Assembly (NCBI RefSeq): GCF_008704205.1
Contig: NZ_VXLC01000001.1
Coordinates: 992,001-1,056,000, forward strand
Source: Nocardia colli
Lineage (GTDB): Bacteria; Actinomycetota; Actinomycetes; Mycobacteriales; Mycobacteriaceae
Direction of reading: 5' to 3'
DNA length: 64,000 nt
The translations under genes were made by a program, and so were the position numbers. Of the stretch, positions 8,853 to 17,016 are shown piece by piece. The notes under the pieces were generated by a model. That model was not told the DNA's origin. It ran no database searches and saw nothing but the letters and a program-made list of their open reading frames with translations. Each line of letters opens with the position of its first letter. Position 1 is the first letter of the stretch.

Positions 8853-8875
8853 CGAACTATGTTTCGAAACGTTCG
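8853..8875. promoter_or_regulatory. Nested palindrome upstream of the antitoxin gene
   Basis: The perfect 10-bp palindrome GTTTCGAAAC (8861-8870) is flanked by CGAAC on the left and GTTCG on the right. It lies 48-70 nt upstream of the antitoxin ATG at 8805, a fitting place for an autoregulatory operator. The regulator assignment is inference. Confidence 0.5.
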
Positions 8876-9065
8876 TTTAGCTTCTCACGTTGAGTCGATT
8901 TAGTCGAGTCACAGTTGCGCAGTGCTGGAGGACTGGCTGTGGAGACGTATCAACGCGAGACAAGTCTGCTTCGGGGCGCTCCAGTGACGCGTTCCTCGCG
9001 GCAAGCCGAACGCATTGTGTGAGGAATATTTTCTGGTACATTTTTGCGGGATGACTGGAGGTGGG

Positions 9066-10238
9066 ATGGACGTTGTGCACGCTGCGGCCGCGCATCCGCG
9101 GATGTTGGTGCTGGCTCGGGAGTCGCGGTCGATGACTCAAGCACAGTTGGCCGAGGTGATGCAGAAGTTGGCGGGCTCGACGGGACGGGTCAGCCAGGGA
9201 TATGTGAGCCGGGCCGAATCCGGGCGGCTGAGGGTGGCTGGTGACCGGCTCGAGCTCTATGCGCATGCCGTGGGGTATCCGGTGTCGCTGCTGTGCCTCA
9301 CCGAGCGGGAGGTGGGGGCGGGAGCGGGTTTGGTGCACCACCGCAAGAAACAGGCCGCGGCGGCAGGTGATCTGAAGCGGATTCATGCTCTGCTCAACTT
9401 GACTCGCATCCAGCTGAACGGACTGAGGGCCCTCGCGCCTCATCGAGTGGGCAATCTGGTCCCGCGTATCGAGGTCGATGATCTGAACACTGCTGCTGAT
9501 GCAGCGCGTTCGGTGCGTGAGCAGTGGGGAGTTCGTCGTGGCCGGTTGGATTCGATTGTCGAGTTGGTCGAGGGTGCGGGGGCGCTGGTTGTCTGCCGCG
9601 AGCTGGTCGCACCGGTGGCGTTGGATTCGGGTGCCGAGGCGGTGCCGGTCGATGCGGTCAGTTGCAGCCCGGATGGTGAGGATCCGCTCGTGTTGCTGAA
9701 CGTGGGTACCCCGGCGGAGCGTCAGCGGTTCACCCTTGCCCACGAGCTGGGCCACATGGTGATGCATCGGATTCCGCATCCGGCTCAGGAAAAGCAGGCC
9801 AACGACTTCGCCGCCGAGTTCCTGATGCCGGTCCGCGAGATCCGCGGTGATCTGCAAGCCCGGCTGGTGACGGTGCAGCGACTACTCGACCTCAAAAACG
9901 AGTGGAATGTCTCGATGTGGGCGCTGCTTCGCCGCGCGTACACCCTCGGTGTCATCAGTGATTGGCAGTACCGCACGTTGGCGGTGGAGATGTCGAGCCT
10001 CGGCTACCGAACTCGCGAGCCTGGTGCCCTGAAACCGGAAACCCCGTCCGCCGTCGCTTCGATCGTCGCACGCCATCTCGACCAAGGAACTGACGTCACA
10101 GAGCTGGCTCGTTCCGCGTTCCTGACTGCCGACGAGTTCATCGATCTGTACGGAGCCAGACAGCACCGCGACGGGCAACATCCTGGAGTTCGTTGTACCG
10201 CAACAACAGCCAAACGAGTAGGGGAGGGTGTTCGATGA
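9066..10238 (+). CDS. XRE-HTH / ImmA-IrrE zinc metallopeptidase
   Basis: The 390-aa product has an N-terminal XRE helix-turn-helix (about residues 15-75; MTQAQLAEVM, VSQGYVSRAESGR) and a central ImmA/IrrE peptidase domain with HELGH (about 226-230) followed by FAAEFLMP, the zinc site. In the family the peptidase cleaves a repressor in response to DNA damage or phage/ICE signals (ImmA of ICEBs1, IrrE/PprI of Deinococcus). GGAGG at 9057-9061 precedes ATG 9066; ATG 9051 is an alternative start. The stop overlaps the next gene's start by 4 nt (ATGA), so the two are translationally coupled. This is probably the element's regulatory switch or part of a defence pair. Confidence 0.85.
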   Translation: MDVVHAAAAHPRMLVLARESRSMTQAQLAEVMQKLAGSTGRVSQGYVSRAESGRLRVAGDRLELYAHAVGYPVSLLCLTEREVGAGAGLVHHRKKQAAAAGDLKRIHALLNLTRIQLNGLRALAPHRVGNLVPRIEVDDLNTAADAARSVREQWGVRRGRLDSIVELVEGAGALVVCRELVAPVALDSGAEAVPVDAVSCSPDGEDPLVLLNVGTPAERQRFTLAHELGHMVMHRIPHPAQEKQANDFAAEFLMPVREIRGDLQARLVTVQRLLDLKNEWNVSMWALLRRAYTLGVISDWQYRTLAVEMSSLGYRTREPGALKPETPSAVASIVARHLDQGTDVTELARSAFLTADEFIDLYGARQHRDGQHPGVRCTATTAKRVGEGVR

Positions 10239-11452
10239 CGAAGTCGGCTAGATCGAACGGTCGCTCGAGCGACATGGATGGTGTGCTGCCCGAGATTGCG
10301 CACCGAGCGGGACCGAGTCCGGTGGCGGGCCCAGTAGGTGTGCTCTACGACCAAGTCCTGCTGCATACCAACCAGCTCACAGCACGCAAGATCATTCCAC
10401 TGCCACCGAGCATCGCGGGACTGGTGCTGACTGGAAAGAAGGCCGCCGTCGGCATCAAGACGATCCGGCAAAGCCATCCAGACCTTCTGCTGCTGCGGGA
10501 TCCCGAAGGCTACAGCCGGATACTGGCAACCGAAGACGAGCCGTTCTTCCTCGATGATGACGAGGACGAGCAGCAGGAGCGCCTGTTTCCCCTGACACTC
10601 GACGAATGCCTGCAGGCGCAGCGGGATTGCGGAGCAAACCTGGCGCTGACCCCCACCGGGTACCTTAACGCCGGCGACAGCGACGCGCTGCGGGCAGTGG
10701 TTCGAGAAGCAGCTCGGATCGAGCGAGACGATGTGCTGGTAAGCGTCCCCCTGGACATCGCATGGCTGAACAATGACCTTATCGGCCATGTCATTGCGGT
10801 TCTCGCCACGCTCGACAAACCCAAGGCAGTGTTCCTGGGTAGCCAGTACGATCCGATGGAACGCTACAAGGACGCAGTCGAGAATCTCCGCCGACTGGTA
10901 GCCGACGCAGGCCACATTGCAGTGCTGAGGACCGACTTGACGGGCTTCGACGCCATGAGCCATGGCGCTTTTGCGACCTCGATCGGCACCGGCGGCAGCC
11001 AGCGCCACATCGTCCCTTTCGGGCAGCGCTCGTTCTCGATGCAGCAGGACCAGTCTCCGAGCGTGTTGTTCGAGGAGCTCATGTCCTTCCACAAGGGATC
11101 CACACTCGCTCGCCGGTTCGCAAACGCTCGGCCACCGGTATGCACGTGCACATCATGCGGCGGACGCAAACTGGATACGTTTCTCAGCAGGGACGACTCC
11201 ATTGCCGCGCACCGTCACGGTATGTACACCTGGGCTTCGTGGGTGAATGACATGCATGCGCAACCCACGGTCGCCCACAGGGCGGTCTGGTGGAAGAACC
11301 GATGCCACACGGCCGCTGGTTACGCTGAAGTCGTCAACGCCCAGATCAATCAGCCCGACGGGTTCGAGGCTCCGAAGACTTTGAAAGCATGGGCTGAGTT
11401 GGCGCCGTGGTGGTCGGTGTCGGGGACTACCCGCCAAGCCCAGACGCGATGA
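10235..11452 (+). CDS. Putative TGT-like TIM-barrel protein with CxCxxC zinc motif
   Basis: The 405-aa product begins in the last codons of the ImmA gene (ATGA overlap). The middle has alternating strands and helices compatible with a TIM barrel (DLLLLRDPEGY, NLALTPTGYL, VLVSVPLDIAWL, PKAVFLGSQYDP, AVLRTDLTGFDAM). Near the C-terminus C303-x-C305-xx-C308 is followed after 17 or 19 residues by His. This resembles the zinc site of tRNA-guanine transglycosylases and the DNA-modifying DpdA family, but the His spacing is shorter than in classical TGT. GAFATSIGTGGSQRH is a further glycine-rich, possibly substrate-binding segment. No queuosine or 7-deazaguanine synthesis genes are nearby. Homology is proposed from motif and layout only. 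Confidence 0.5.
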   Translation: MTKSARSNGRSSDMDGVLPEIAHRAGPSPVAGPVGVLYDQVLLHTNQLTARKIIPLPPSIAGLVLTGKKAAVGIKTIRQSHPDLLLLRDPEGYSRILATEDEPFFLDDDEDEQQERLFPLTLDECLQAQRDCGANLALTPTGYLNAGDSDALRAVVREAARIERDDVLVSVPLDIAWLNNDLIGHVIAVLATLDKPKAVFLGSQYDPMERYKDAVENLRRLVADAGHIAVLRTDLTGFDAMSHGAFATSIGTGGSQRHIVPFGQRSFSMQQDQSPSVLFEELMSFHKGSTLARRFANARPPVCTCTSCGGRKLDTFLSRDDSIAAHRHGMYTWASWVNDMHAQPTVAHRAVWWKNRCHTAAGYAEVVNAQINQPDGFEAPKTLKAWAELAPWWSVSGTTRQAQTR

Positions 11453-12062
11453 CCTGCCTATAAAGCTCCTCGGCGAACCACCACTGACCGCACGAATGAC
11501 GGTGGCGCACATACGGCTGCGGATCTACCAGCATTCGCAACCCACTGCTCGAGAAGACGCAGATCCCGATCCCGAAAAACGACGCCTGCACCCGCGCGTC
11601 GTCCAGATCATCGGGGACCGAGCGCAGCAGCATGACCCGGCTACAGAACGGCGCGAACTGACCCGCCGAGCGTAAGCCGTCCTTCCACGTGAGACTGGAG
11701 ACGACGGCAAACTGCGGCGACAGCGGCGGCACCGCTTGCCGGGTGCACTGGCCCTCAACGATGTCGACAATCCCAGCTGGTGCTCGCCGCAGAAGTCGGC
11801 GCTCGCGGCCTGTGAGATCCTTCACAGCAATGGGCAGTCCGATCGGTAGACCCATCAACACATCCAACAGATCCATCTGAGTGACCGCTGCCAAGCCACT
11901 CGCCTGGCGCCGTGTGATCTCCGCAGCGTTAGGGAGATAAGCAACCCCCACTGTGGTGTTGAACACCCGCACAACCGCGGACGAGGATTGCTCCAGTGTG
12001 TCGTTCGCGTGCCGGGCCGTAGCGACGGCCCGTGCCGCTTCGGCCATGCCAGCACGACTCAC
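11427..12062 (-). CDS. Unknown protein coupled to a winged-helix regulator
   Basis: The 211-aa product is not recognised. A GTG start at 12062 overlaps the stop of the upstream winged-helix gene by 4 nt (GTGA); ATG 12047 is an alternative. The sequence has a hydrophobic middle (MDLLDVLMGLPIGLPIAV), a Cys-containing centre and a Trp-rich end (CGQWWFAEELY). No catalytic motif is evident. Its 3' end overlaps the end of the convergent TGT-like gene by 26 nt. Coupling to a regulator suggests a regulator-effector pair, but the function is open. Confidence 0.6.
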   Translation of the reverse strand: MSRAGMAEAARAVATARHANDTLEQSSSAVVRVFNTTVGVAYLPNAAEITRRQASGLAAVTQMDLLDVLMGLPIGLPIAVKDLTGRERRLLRRAPAGIVDIVEGQCTRQAVPPLSPQFAVVSSLTWKDGLRSAGQFAPFCSRVMLLRSVPDDLDDARVQASFFGIGICVFSSSGLRMLVDPQPYVRHRHSCGQWWFAEELYRQVIASGLGG

Positions 12063-12346
12063 GACGCCTCCACCTCGATTTCCGCTAACCGTTGCGCAAG
12101 GGACGAAACGGTGTTCCAAAATCCATACTCCCGCCGTCGGTACCAGCAACGGCGATCACCAGTGATCTGACCCAATCGTTCAACCAGACCTGCGTTCAGC
12201 AGGTCGCGGATCGGACCGTAGTACACGCTCGCGGCGACGGTTCGGTCTTCAGCGAGCTGGGACAGGTTAACTCCCTGATCGCCGCTCTCGGCCAGTGCCG
12301 TCAGGAGTTCGAGCCGGTAGCGATTGCCGAACAAGGCGGCCGACAT
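12059..12346 (-). CDS. Small winged-helix (ArsR/MarR-like) regulator
   Basis: The 95-aa product reads MSAALFGNRYRLELLTALAE, then [34 protein letters not shown], the layout of a winged helix. The ATG at 12346 has GGAG six bases upstream; ATG 12379 is an alternative start. A 26-bp imperfect palindrome (12387-12412) lies just upstream and is the likely operator. The gene is translationally coupled to the unknown 211-aa gene. Confidence 0.72.
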   Translation of the reverse strand: MSAALFGNRYRLELLTALAESGDQGVNLSQLAEDRTVAASVYYGPIRDLLNAGLVERLGQITGDRRCWYRRREYGFWNTVSSLAQRLAEIEVEAS

Positions 12347-12386
12347 CTGTCGCTCCGGTGGGCACCCGGCTAGAACCATGGACCTA

Positions 12387-12412
12387 GATTAATGATTAGT
12401 GAATCATGAATC
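12387..12412. promoter_or_regulatory. 26-bp palindromic operator candidate
   Basis: Outer arms GATT/AATC (12387-12390, 12409-12412) and inner arms ATGATT/AATCAT (12392-12397, 12402-12407) are symmetric about 12399.5. It is A+T-rich against a G+C-rich background and sits directly upstream of the winged-helix gene. Autoregulation is inferred. Confidence 0.65.
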
Positions 12413-12580
12413 AAGCGATCGTTTTCAAGGCGACACGCCGAAGGTGATCCCCCATCGGGAATGTTGACCGCGTCAACACCTCGGCGTTACCGTAGCGATC
12501 GTCAGCGTGCCGAAGTCACGTGAACAGCAGGATTTAGCACCGAAATGCACCCGTGATCAGGGGGAACTGGTAGTTCTGGT

Positions 12581-12593
12581 CCCCTTCGCCCAC
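12581..12593 (+). other. attR core: repeat of the tRNA-Leu 3' end
   Basis: ccccttcgcccac is identical to 2099-2111 in tRNA-Leu and is preceded by gt in both copies. The next recognisable structure is a hairpin terminator 12 nt downstream, as expected if the original tRNA tail and its terminator were displaced by an insertion of about 10.5 kb. Confidence 0.65.
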
Positions 12594-12604
12594 TTCACTC
12601 GTGG

Positions 12605-12637
12605 AAGGCCCATGCTCACACAGAGCGTGGGCCTTTC
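12605..12637 (+). terminator. Hairpin terminator next to attR (likely original tRNA terminator)
   Basis: AAGGCCCATGCT pairs with AGCGTGGGCCTT (12 bp, one G-T) around CACACAG and is followed by TCTCGTTTCG. No active gene ends immediately before it, so it makes most sense as the former terminator of tRNA-Leu. Confidence 0.7.
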
Positions 12638-12653
12638 TCGTTTCGTCGATCTT

Positions 12654-12706
12654 GTGGGGCGGGGCCCCACGCCCCGCCTCGGAGGGGCTTTGCCCCCCGA
12701 ACCCCC
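12654..12706. repeat. G+C-rich hairpins, REP-like
   Basis: GTGGGGC-GGG-GCCCCAC (12654-12670) is followed by a second small hairpin with GGGGC-ttt-GCCCC arms. Such short GC palindromes are common between genes in Nocardia-like genomes. The rest of the 12638-12986 gap shows no gene I can support; it carries the promoter region of the MMPL gene. Confidence 0.4.
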
Positions 12707-12986
12707 CATTCCTGAGTCGCATACATTTCGCTGGCGCTCATGGGCGGTGTGCAGTGTGGTGGGTCTGTGGGTGTGTGTCGCAGCACAGTGGGACGGGTTA
12801 GGCGTGTCGGGTGGGGTGGTTCGTGGGGGAAGGGGGCTGGGGGACCCATCCGTTCGGTGGTCGGTGACGAACGTGCAGTGAGTCTTTGTTCGTTGTCTTT
12901 GGCTGCGGGGCATGCCGCTGTCTCGGTTGTCGGCACCGGATCGAATGCTGGTGCTGGGCGCCTTTGTCGATGTGGGGGTCTGGAGG

Positions 12987-15188
12987 ATGTCTCAGGGAGG
13001 TCGGCGGGGGGTTTTGGCTCGGGTGGCTGTCACGATGGCGCGGCAGCGGCGGTGGGTGTTCGCGGGGTGGGGGGTTGCGGTGGGGATGGGGTTGATCGGG
13101 CTTCCGTGTTTGCTCGGGTCGTTGCTGGCACCGCCTACCGAGGTTGCGGGGTCGGAATCGCAACGGGCGAGCCGGATTCTGGCCGATGCGCTGCCTACGC
13201 TCGGGGACGAGTCGGTGATCGCGGTGCTGCATTCGGAGGGGCTGCGGGCGTCGGATCCGCCGTTTCGCCGGGCGATCACGGCGGGTATGCGATCGCTTGC
13301 GCACGAGGCGGATGTGTCGGGGGTGCTGCTGCTTCCGGTCGCGGGAGATCCCACGCGGGAGATTGCGCTGCCGGAGACGTTCGAGGCCTGGCGGGCGAGT
13401 TTTCACGATGAGCACACGGCCTACGTCTATGTGGGTCTGGCCGGCGACGACCGCCGGCGGCAGCAGCGGGCGCCTGTGTTGCAGGACCTGGTGACGGACG
13501 CGGTGCACGGCGCGTCGAACGGCGAGGTGCAGGCGTATTTGCTGGGCGTCTCGGGGTTCGGGCAGATCATTCAGGGCGTCGAGATCACCGACCTGATGCA
13601 CATCGAGTTGGTGGCGCTGCCATTGGCGATCGTGGTGCTGTGGTGGGGGCTGCGCAGGCCGGTGGCCGCGCTGGTGCCGATCGTCGTCGCGGGCGCGTCG
13701 GTCGTCACCACCCTCGGCGTCTTCGCCTTACTGACCGGAGTCTTCACCGTCGACGGCATGCTGTTGGTCGGGGTGAGCGCCCTCGGTCTGGGCATCGGTA
13801 TCGACTATGCGCTGTTCGTACAGAATCGATATCGGGAAGAGCTGGCCGCCGGTGGGCAGCCGACGCAGGCGATCGCGACGGCGATCACGACCACGGGGCG
13901 CACCGTCCTGTATTCGGCGCTGATCCTGTCCTCGGCGTGTATGGCGTTGTTCCTGGTGCGCTGGCATGTCTTCCTGCAGATGGCGATCGGGATGATCGCG
14001 GTGGTGGTCGTCGTGTCGGTCGCGGTGCTCACGTTGCTGCCCGCGGTGCTCGTCACGGTCACGCCGGTGCTCGACCGGCAATGGCCGCGCCGCGCCGAAA
14101 CCGGCGCGGGCGAGCGGCTTTCGCGCTGGGCAGAGCATCTGATGCGGCATCCGTGGCCGTATGCGTCGGCGGTGATCGCGGTGCTGATCTGTGCGGCGAT
14201 ACCGGCCGGCACGATGCGGACGGGGATCGACCTGGAACGCGGCGCGCTGGACGGCACCGCCTACCTGACCGGTCTGCAGCTCAGCGAGCGGGACGTGCCG
14301 AGTGCGACCGGGGCGCTCGCGCTCGCGCTGCGCCAGCCCGCGACGGCGCCGCTGCCCGACCCGCAGGGCTTGGTCGCCGCCCTGCGCGCGGATCCGGGCG
14401 TCGACGCGATCGCCACGATCGATGACGGCGACAGTGTCACAGCGCTTCTGGTCTTGACGAAGTACCCCATCGATTCGCCGGAACTCCCGGATCTGGTGGG
14501 GCGCATCCGAACCCGGATAATTCCGGCCGCGGCACCGCCCGGCGTCTCGGTGCTGGTCGGCGGCCCGGGCGGCCATATCGCGGACATCGTCGCGGAGACC
14601 TCGGCGAAGTTGCCGTGGGTGATCGGGTGCGTGCTGATGCTGTTGTTCGTGCTGCTGATCGCGGTGCTCCGCAGTCTGGTGCTGCCGCTGAAGGCGATCG
14701 CTATGGCGCTGCTGTCGGCGGGCGCCGCGTACGGGCTCACGGTCCTGGTTTTCCAGCGCGACGGCCACCCGATCTGGGCGCAGGTGCCGTTGGTCGCCTT
14801 CGCCCTGTTGTTCGGGCTCTCCACGGATTACGAGTTGTTTCTGGTGCGGCGGATCCAGGAGGAGTATCTGCGCACCGGGGACAACCGCCGATCCGTGGTG
14901 GTGGGGTTGCAGAGCACGGCGCGGCCGATCTCGCTGGCCGCGATCATTCTCGCGGTGGGATACGGCAGTCTGCTCGTGTCGAGCCTGAACGGCTTGCGGC
15001 AGCTCGGCTTTGCCGTGGCGGTGGGCCTGCTCATCGACGCGACACTGATCCGGCTCGTGCTGGTGCCCGCGCTGATGCAGATCCTGGGCCGGTGGAACTG
15101 GTGGTTTCCCGGCGGCGGAAATATCCCCAAGGTGTGTATAACTACCGATATCCACAAGGTGTGCACAACCGTGAAATCCGCCCAATAG
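12987..15188 (+). CDS. MMPL/RND-family membrane transporter
   Basis: The product of about 733 aa has the RND layout: a first helix near residue 25, a periplasmic loop, a block of five or six helices, a second loop and a second helix block. Duplicated signatures GIGIDYALFVQNRYREE and GLSTDYELFLVRRIQEE carry the Asp-Tyr pairs used in proton relay by MMPL proteins. The family exports lipids or other hydrophobic compounds across the actinobacterial membrane. It is short compared with MmpL3-type proteins (about 950 aa), like the simpler YdfJ-type members. The start is uncertain: ATG 12987 has GGAGG adjacent, ATG 13035 is the alternative. It is the first core-like gene after attR. Confidence 0.85.
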   Translation: MSQGGRRGVLARVAVTMARQRRWVFAGWGVAVGMGLIGLPCLLGSLLAPPTEVAGSESQRASRILADALPTLGDESVIAVLHSEGLRASDPPFRRAITAGMRSLAHEADVSGVLLLPVAGDPTREIALPETFEAWRASFHDEHTAYVYVGLAGDDRRRQQRAPVLQDLVTDAVHGASNGEVQAYLLGVSGFGQIIQGVEITDLMHIELVALPLAIVVLWWGLRRPVAALVPIVVAGASVVTTLGVFALLTGVFTVDGMLLVGVSALGLGIGIDYALFVQNRYREELAAGGQPTQAIATAITTTGRTVLYSALILSSACMALFLVRWHVFLQMAIGMIAVVVVVSVAVLTLLPAVLVTVTPVLDRQWPRRAETGAGERLSRWAEHLMRHPWPYASAVIAVLICAAIPAGTMRTGIDLERGALDGTAYLTGLQLSERDVPSATGALALALRQPATAPLPDPQGLVAALRADPGVDAIATIDDGDSVTALLVLTKYPIDSPELPDLVGRIRTRIIPAAAPPGVSVLVGGPGGHIADIVAETSAKLPWVIGCVLMLLFVLLIAVLRSLVLPLKAIAMALLSAGAAYGLTVLVFQRDGHPIWAQVPLVAFALLFGLSTDYELFLVRRIQEEYLRTGDNRRSVVVGLQSTARPISLAAIILAVGYGSLLVSSLNGLRQLGFAVAVGLLIDATLIRLVLVPALMQILGRWNWWFPGGGNIPKVCITTDIHKVCTTVKSAQ

Positions 15189-15543
15189 GCGTTATTTTCG
15201 GCTATTTCGTATTCGTGTACACGGTTGTTCTCAATTGTCGAAACGTGGTCGCGCAGCGAACTGCGCCGCGCATTCACATCGGACATTTCGGGCCGGACTC
15301 GAGTTGGAAAGGTCTCGGGCGGAAGTTAATTGAGAACGGTTCTGATGAGCGTTGTTGGTGGTCACGGGATTTAAATAGGATCTTCCTCGCGTTTCGCGCT
15401 GGATTATTCAAATGTTCATCTACGCTTGCGGCGGCTCACACCGGAGTGGTCACTTCGCTAATACCTGCATTCGTCGGGGATTTGGTGCCGCTGCTCCCGG
15501 TTACGGCTTGTCATGCACCTCTCCCTCAGCTGAAGGATCAGGT
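15189..15543. promoter_or_regulatory. Intergenic region upstream of the secreted lipase
   Basis: These 355 nt contain A+T-rich stretches (gttattttcggctatttcg, then tttaaataggatcttcc near 15370) that suit promoter elements. I see no RNA gene or strong hairpin. The lipase Shine-Dalgarno (aaggatcaggt) ends the region. Confidence 0.4.
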
Positions 15544-16953
15544 ATGAACATGTTCAAAACACGGCACCGCCGATATGGGCGGGCAACGATGTTGGCCGCG
15601 GGTGCCGCGGCCGTGATTCAGGTGGCCGCCGTCGGTTTCGCCGCGGCGTGCCCGTGCGCCTCCGACGATTATGTCCCGATTCAGCCCGCCTTGACTCCGC
15701 CGGCGATGCCCGCCGACGATCAGGTGTTTCTCAATCCGCCGCGCGAAGTGGTCGCGGCGAAGCAGCCGGGCGAGATCATCGCCGCGCGCGAAGTGCGTCC
15801 CGCGTTCCAGTCGATCGTGCAGCCCGATGTCGATGCCTGGCAGCTGTCGTACCGATCGAACAACAGCCGGGACGAGCCGATCGCCGCGGTGACCACGGTG
15901 ATGAAGCCGCGCGGCAAGGCCCCGACGAACCTGGTGTCGGTGCAGATCCCGGAGGACGCGGTCGCGGCACATTGCGCACCGTCCTACACCAGCCAGGTGC
16001 TGGCGCTGCCGCCGAACTACGCGGGCACGATGGGCCCGAACTTCATGCTGCCCATGGCGCTTTACGCGGTCACCAAGGGCTGGGCCGTCTCCATCCCGGA
16101 CCATGAAGGCCTGCTCTCCGCCTTCGCCGCCGGCCCGCTGGCCGGCCGGATCACCCTCGACGGCGTCCGGGCGGCGGAGAACTTCAAGCCGATGGAACTG
16201 CGTCAGGGACGCGACACGAAGGTCGGTCTGTGGGGCGACTCGGGCGGCTCGATCCCGACCATGCATGCCGCCGAACAGCGCGCTTCCTACGCGCCGGACG
16301 TGAACCTGGTCGGCACCGTCTCCGGTTCCACCGCGTCGGATCTGCGCGACCTGGTCGACTATCAGAACAACGGACCGGCGGCCGGCACCGTGTTCGCGGG
16401 CATCATCGGGCTGACCCGGGAATACCCGGAATTGCAGCAGTATGTCGACCAGCACATCAACCCGCTGGGTCAGGGACTGCGTTCCGTGCACAGCAATGTA
16501 TGTCAGGGCTGGTCGGTAATGAGCTTCCCCAATCTGAACATCAAGGGATTGTTCGATACACCGGACATGACGCGTGAGCCGGTGCCGAGCAGGTACCTGG
16601 ACATGGTCAAGATGGGAAATACGACGCCCGACCGGCCGACATATATCTTCCAGTCGATGGGTGACTGGGTTATGCCCGCGTACGCGACCGACCGACTGGT
16701 GGACACCTACTGTCAGAATGGTGGCCAGATCACTTACCGGCGCATCCAGATCGGCGAATCCTATTCGCAGGCGTTCCTGTCGGTCCCGGGGACATATCAG
16801 TGGCTGCAAGAGCGGTTCGACGGCGTCCCGGCCGGCGGCGGCTGCAATAGGCAGGACCTCATGGCCATCTCGAAGGATGATTCGCCGGAGATGAACGAGT
16901 GGGTGTCGATCGTCGGTCCGGAGCTGACCGCGGCCGCAGCCAAACCCGCCTAA
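15544..16953 (+). CDS. Secreted LIP-family lipase (alpha/beta hydrolase)
   Basis: The 469-aa precursor starts MNMFKTRHRRYGRATMLAAGAAAVIQVAAVG at an ATG preceded by aaggatcaggt. The basic N-region and hydrophobic core end at AACPCAS, a signal peptide with possible lipidation at a Cys. The mature part matches the secretory lipase (LIP) family: a first block near YRSNNSRDEPIAAVTTVMKP, the nucleophile Ser in GLWGDSGGS, and the late Asp and His expected around SMGDWVMP and the C-terminal region. The family hydrolyses triacylglycerols and other esters outside the cell. It converges on the OYE gene with a shared hairpin between. Confidence 0.85.
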   Translation: MNMFKTRHRRYGRATMLAAGAAAVIQVAAVGFAAACPCASDDYVPIQPALTPPAMPADDQVFLNPPREVVAAKQPGEIIAAREVRPAFQSIVQPDVDAWQLSYRSNNSRDEPIAAVTTVMKPRGKAPTNLVSVQIPEDAVAAHCAPSYTSQVLALPPNYAGTMGPNFMLPMALYAVTKGWAVSIPDHEGLLSAFAAGPLAGRITLDGVRAAENFKPMELRQGRDTKVGLWGDSGGSIPTMHAAEQRASYAPDVNLVGTVSGSTASDLRDLVDYQNNGPAAGTVFAGIIGLTREYPELQQYVDQHINPLGQGLRSVHSNVCQGWSVMSFPNLNIKGLFDTPDMTREPVPSRYLDMVKMGNTTPDRPTYIFQSMGDWVMPAYATDRLVDTYCQNGGQITYRRIQIGESYSQAFLSVPGTYQWLQERFDGVPAGGGCNRQDLMAISKDDSPEMNEWVSIVGPELTAAAAKPA

Positions 16954-16982
16954 TTGCCCGGCCAGGCGTCGTAGTCACCGAA

Positions 16983-17014
16983 AGAAGGCCCGGTCCACCA
17001 GGATCGGGCCTTCT
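16983..17014. terminator. Hairpin terminator between convergent genes
   Basis: AGAAGGCCCGGTCC pairs with GGATCGGGCCTTCT (14 bp with one G-T) around an ACCA loop. It lies between the lipase stop and the end of the OYE gene and can serve both. Confidence 0.75.
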
Positions 17015-17016
17015 CG

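Noticed and set aside
10235..11452. Naming the TGT-like protein a queuine tRNA-ribosyltransferase
   Set aside because: Zinc-site spacing differs from classical TGT and no queuosine pathway genes are near; only a cautious superfamily suggestion is justified.
2099..12593. Complete active prophage
   Set aside because: No capsid, terminase, portal, tail or lysis genes are present, and the integrase is broken.
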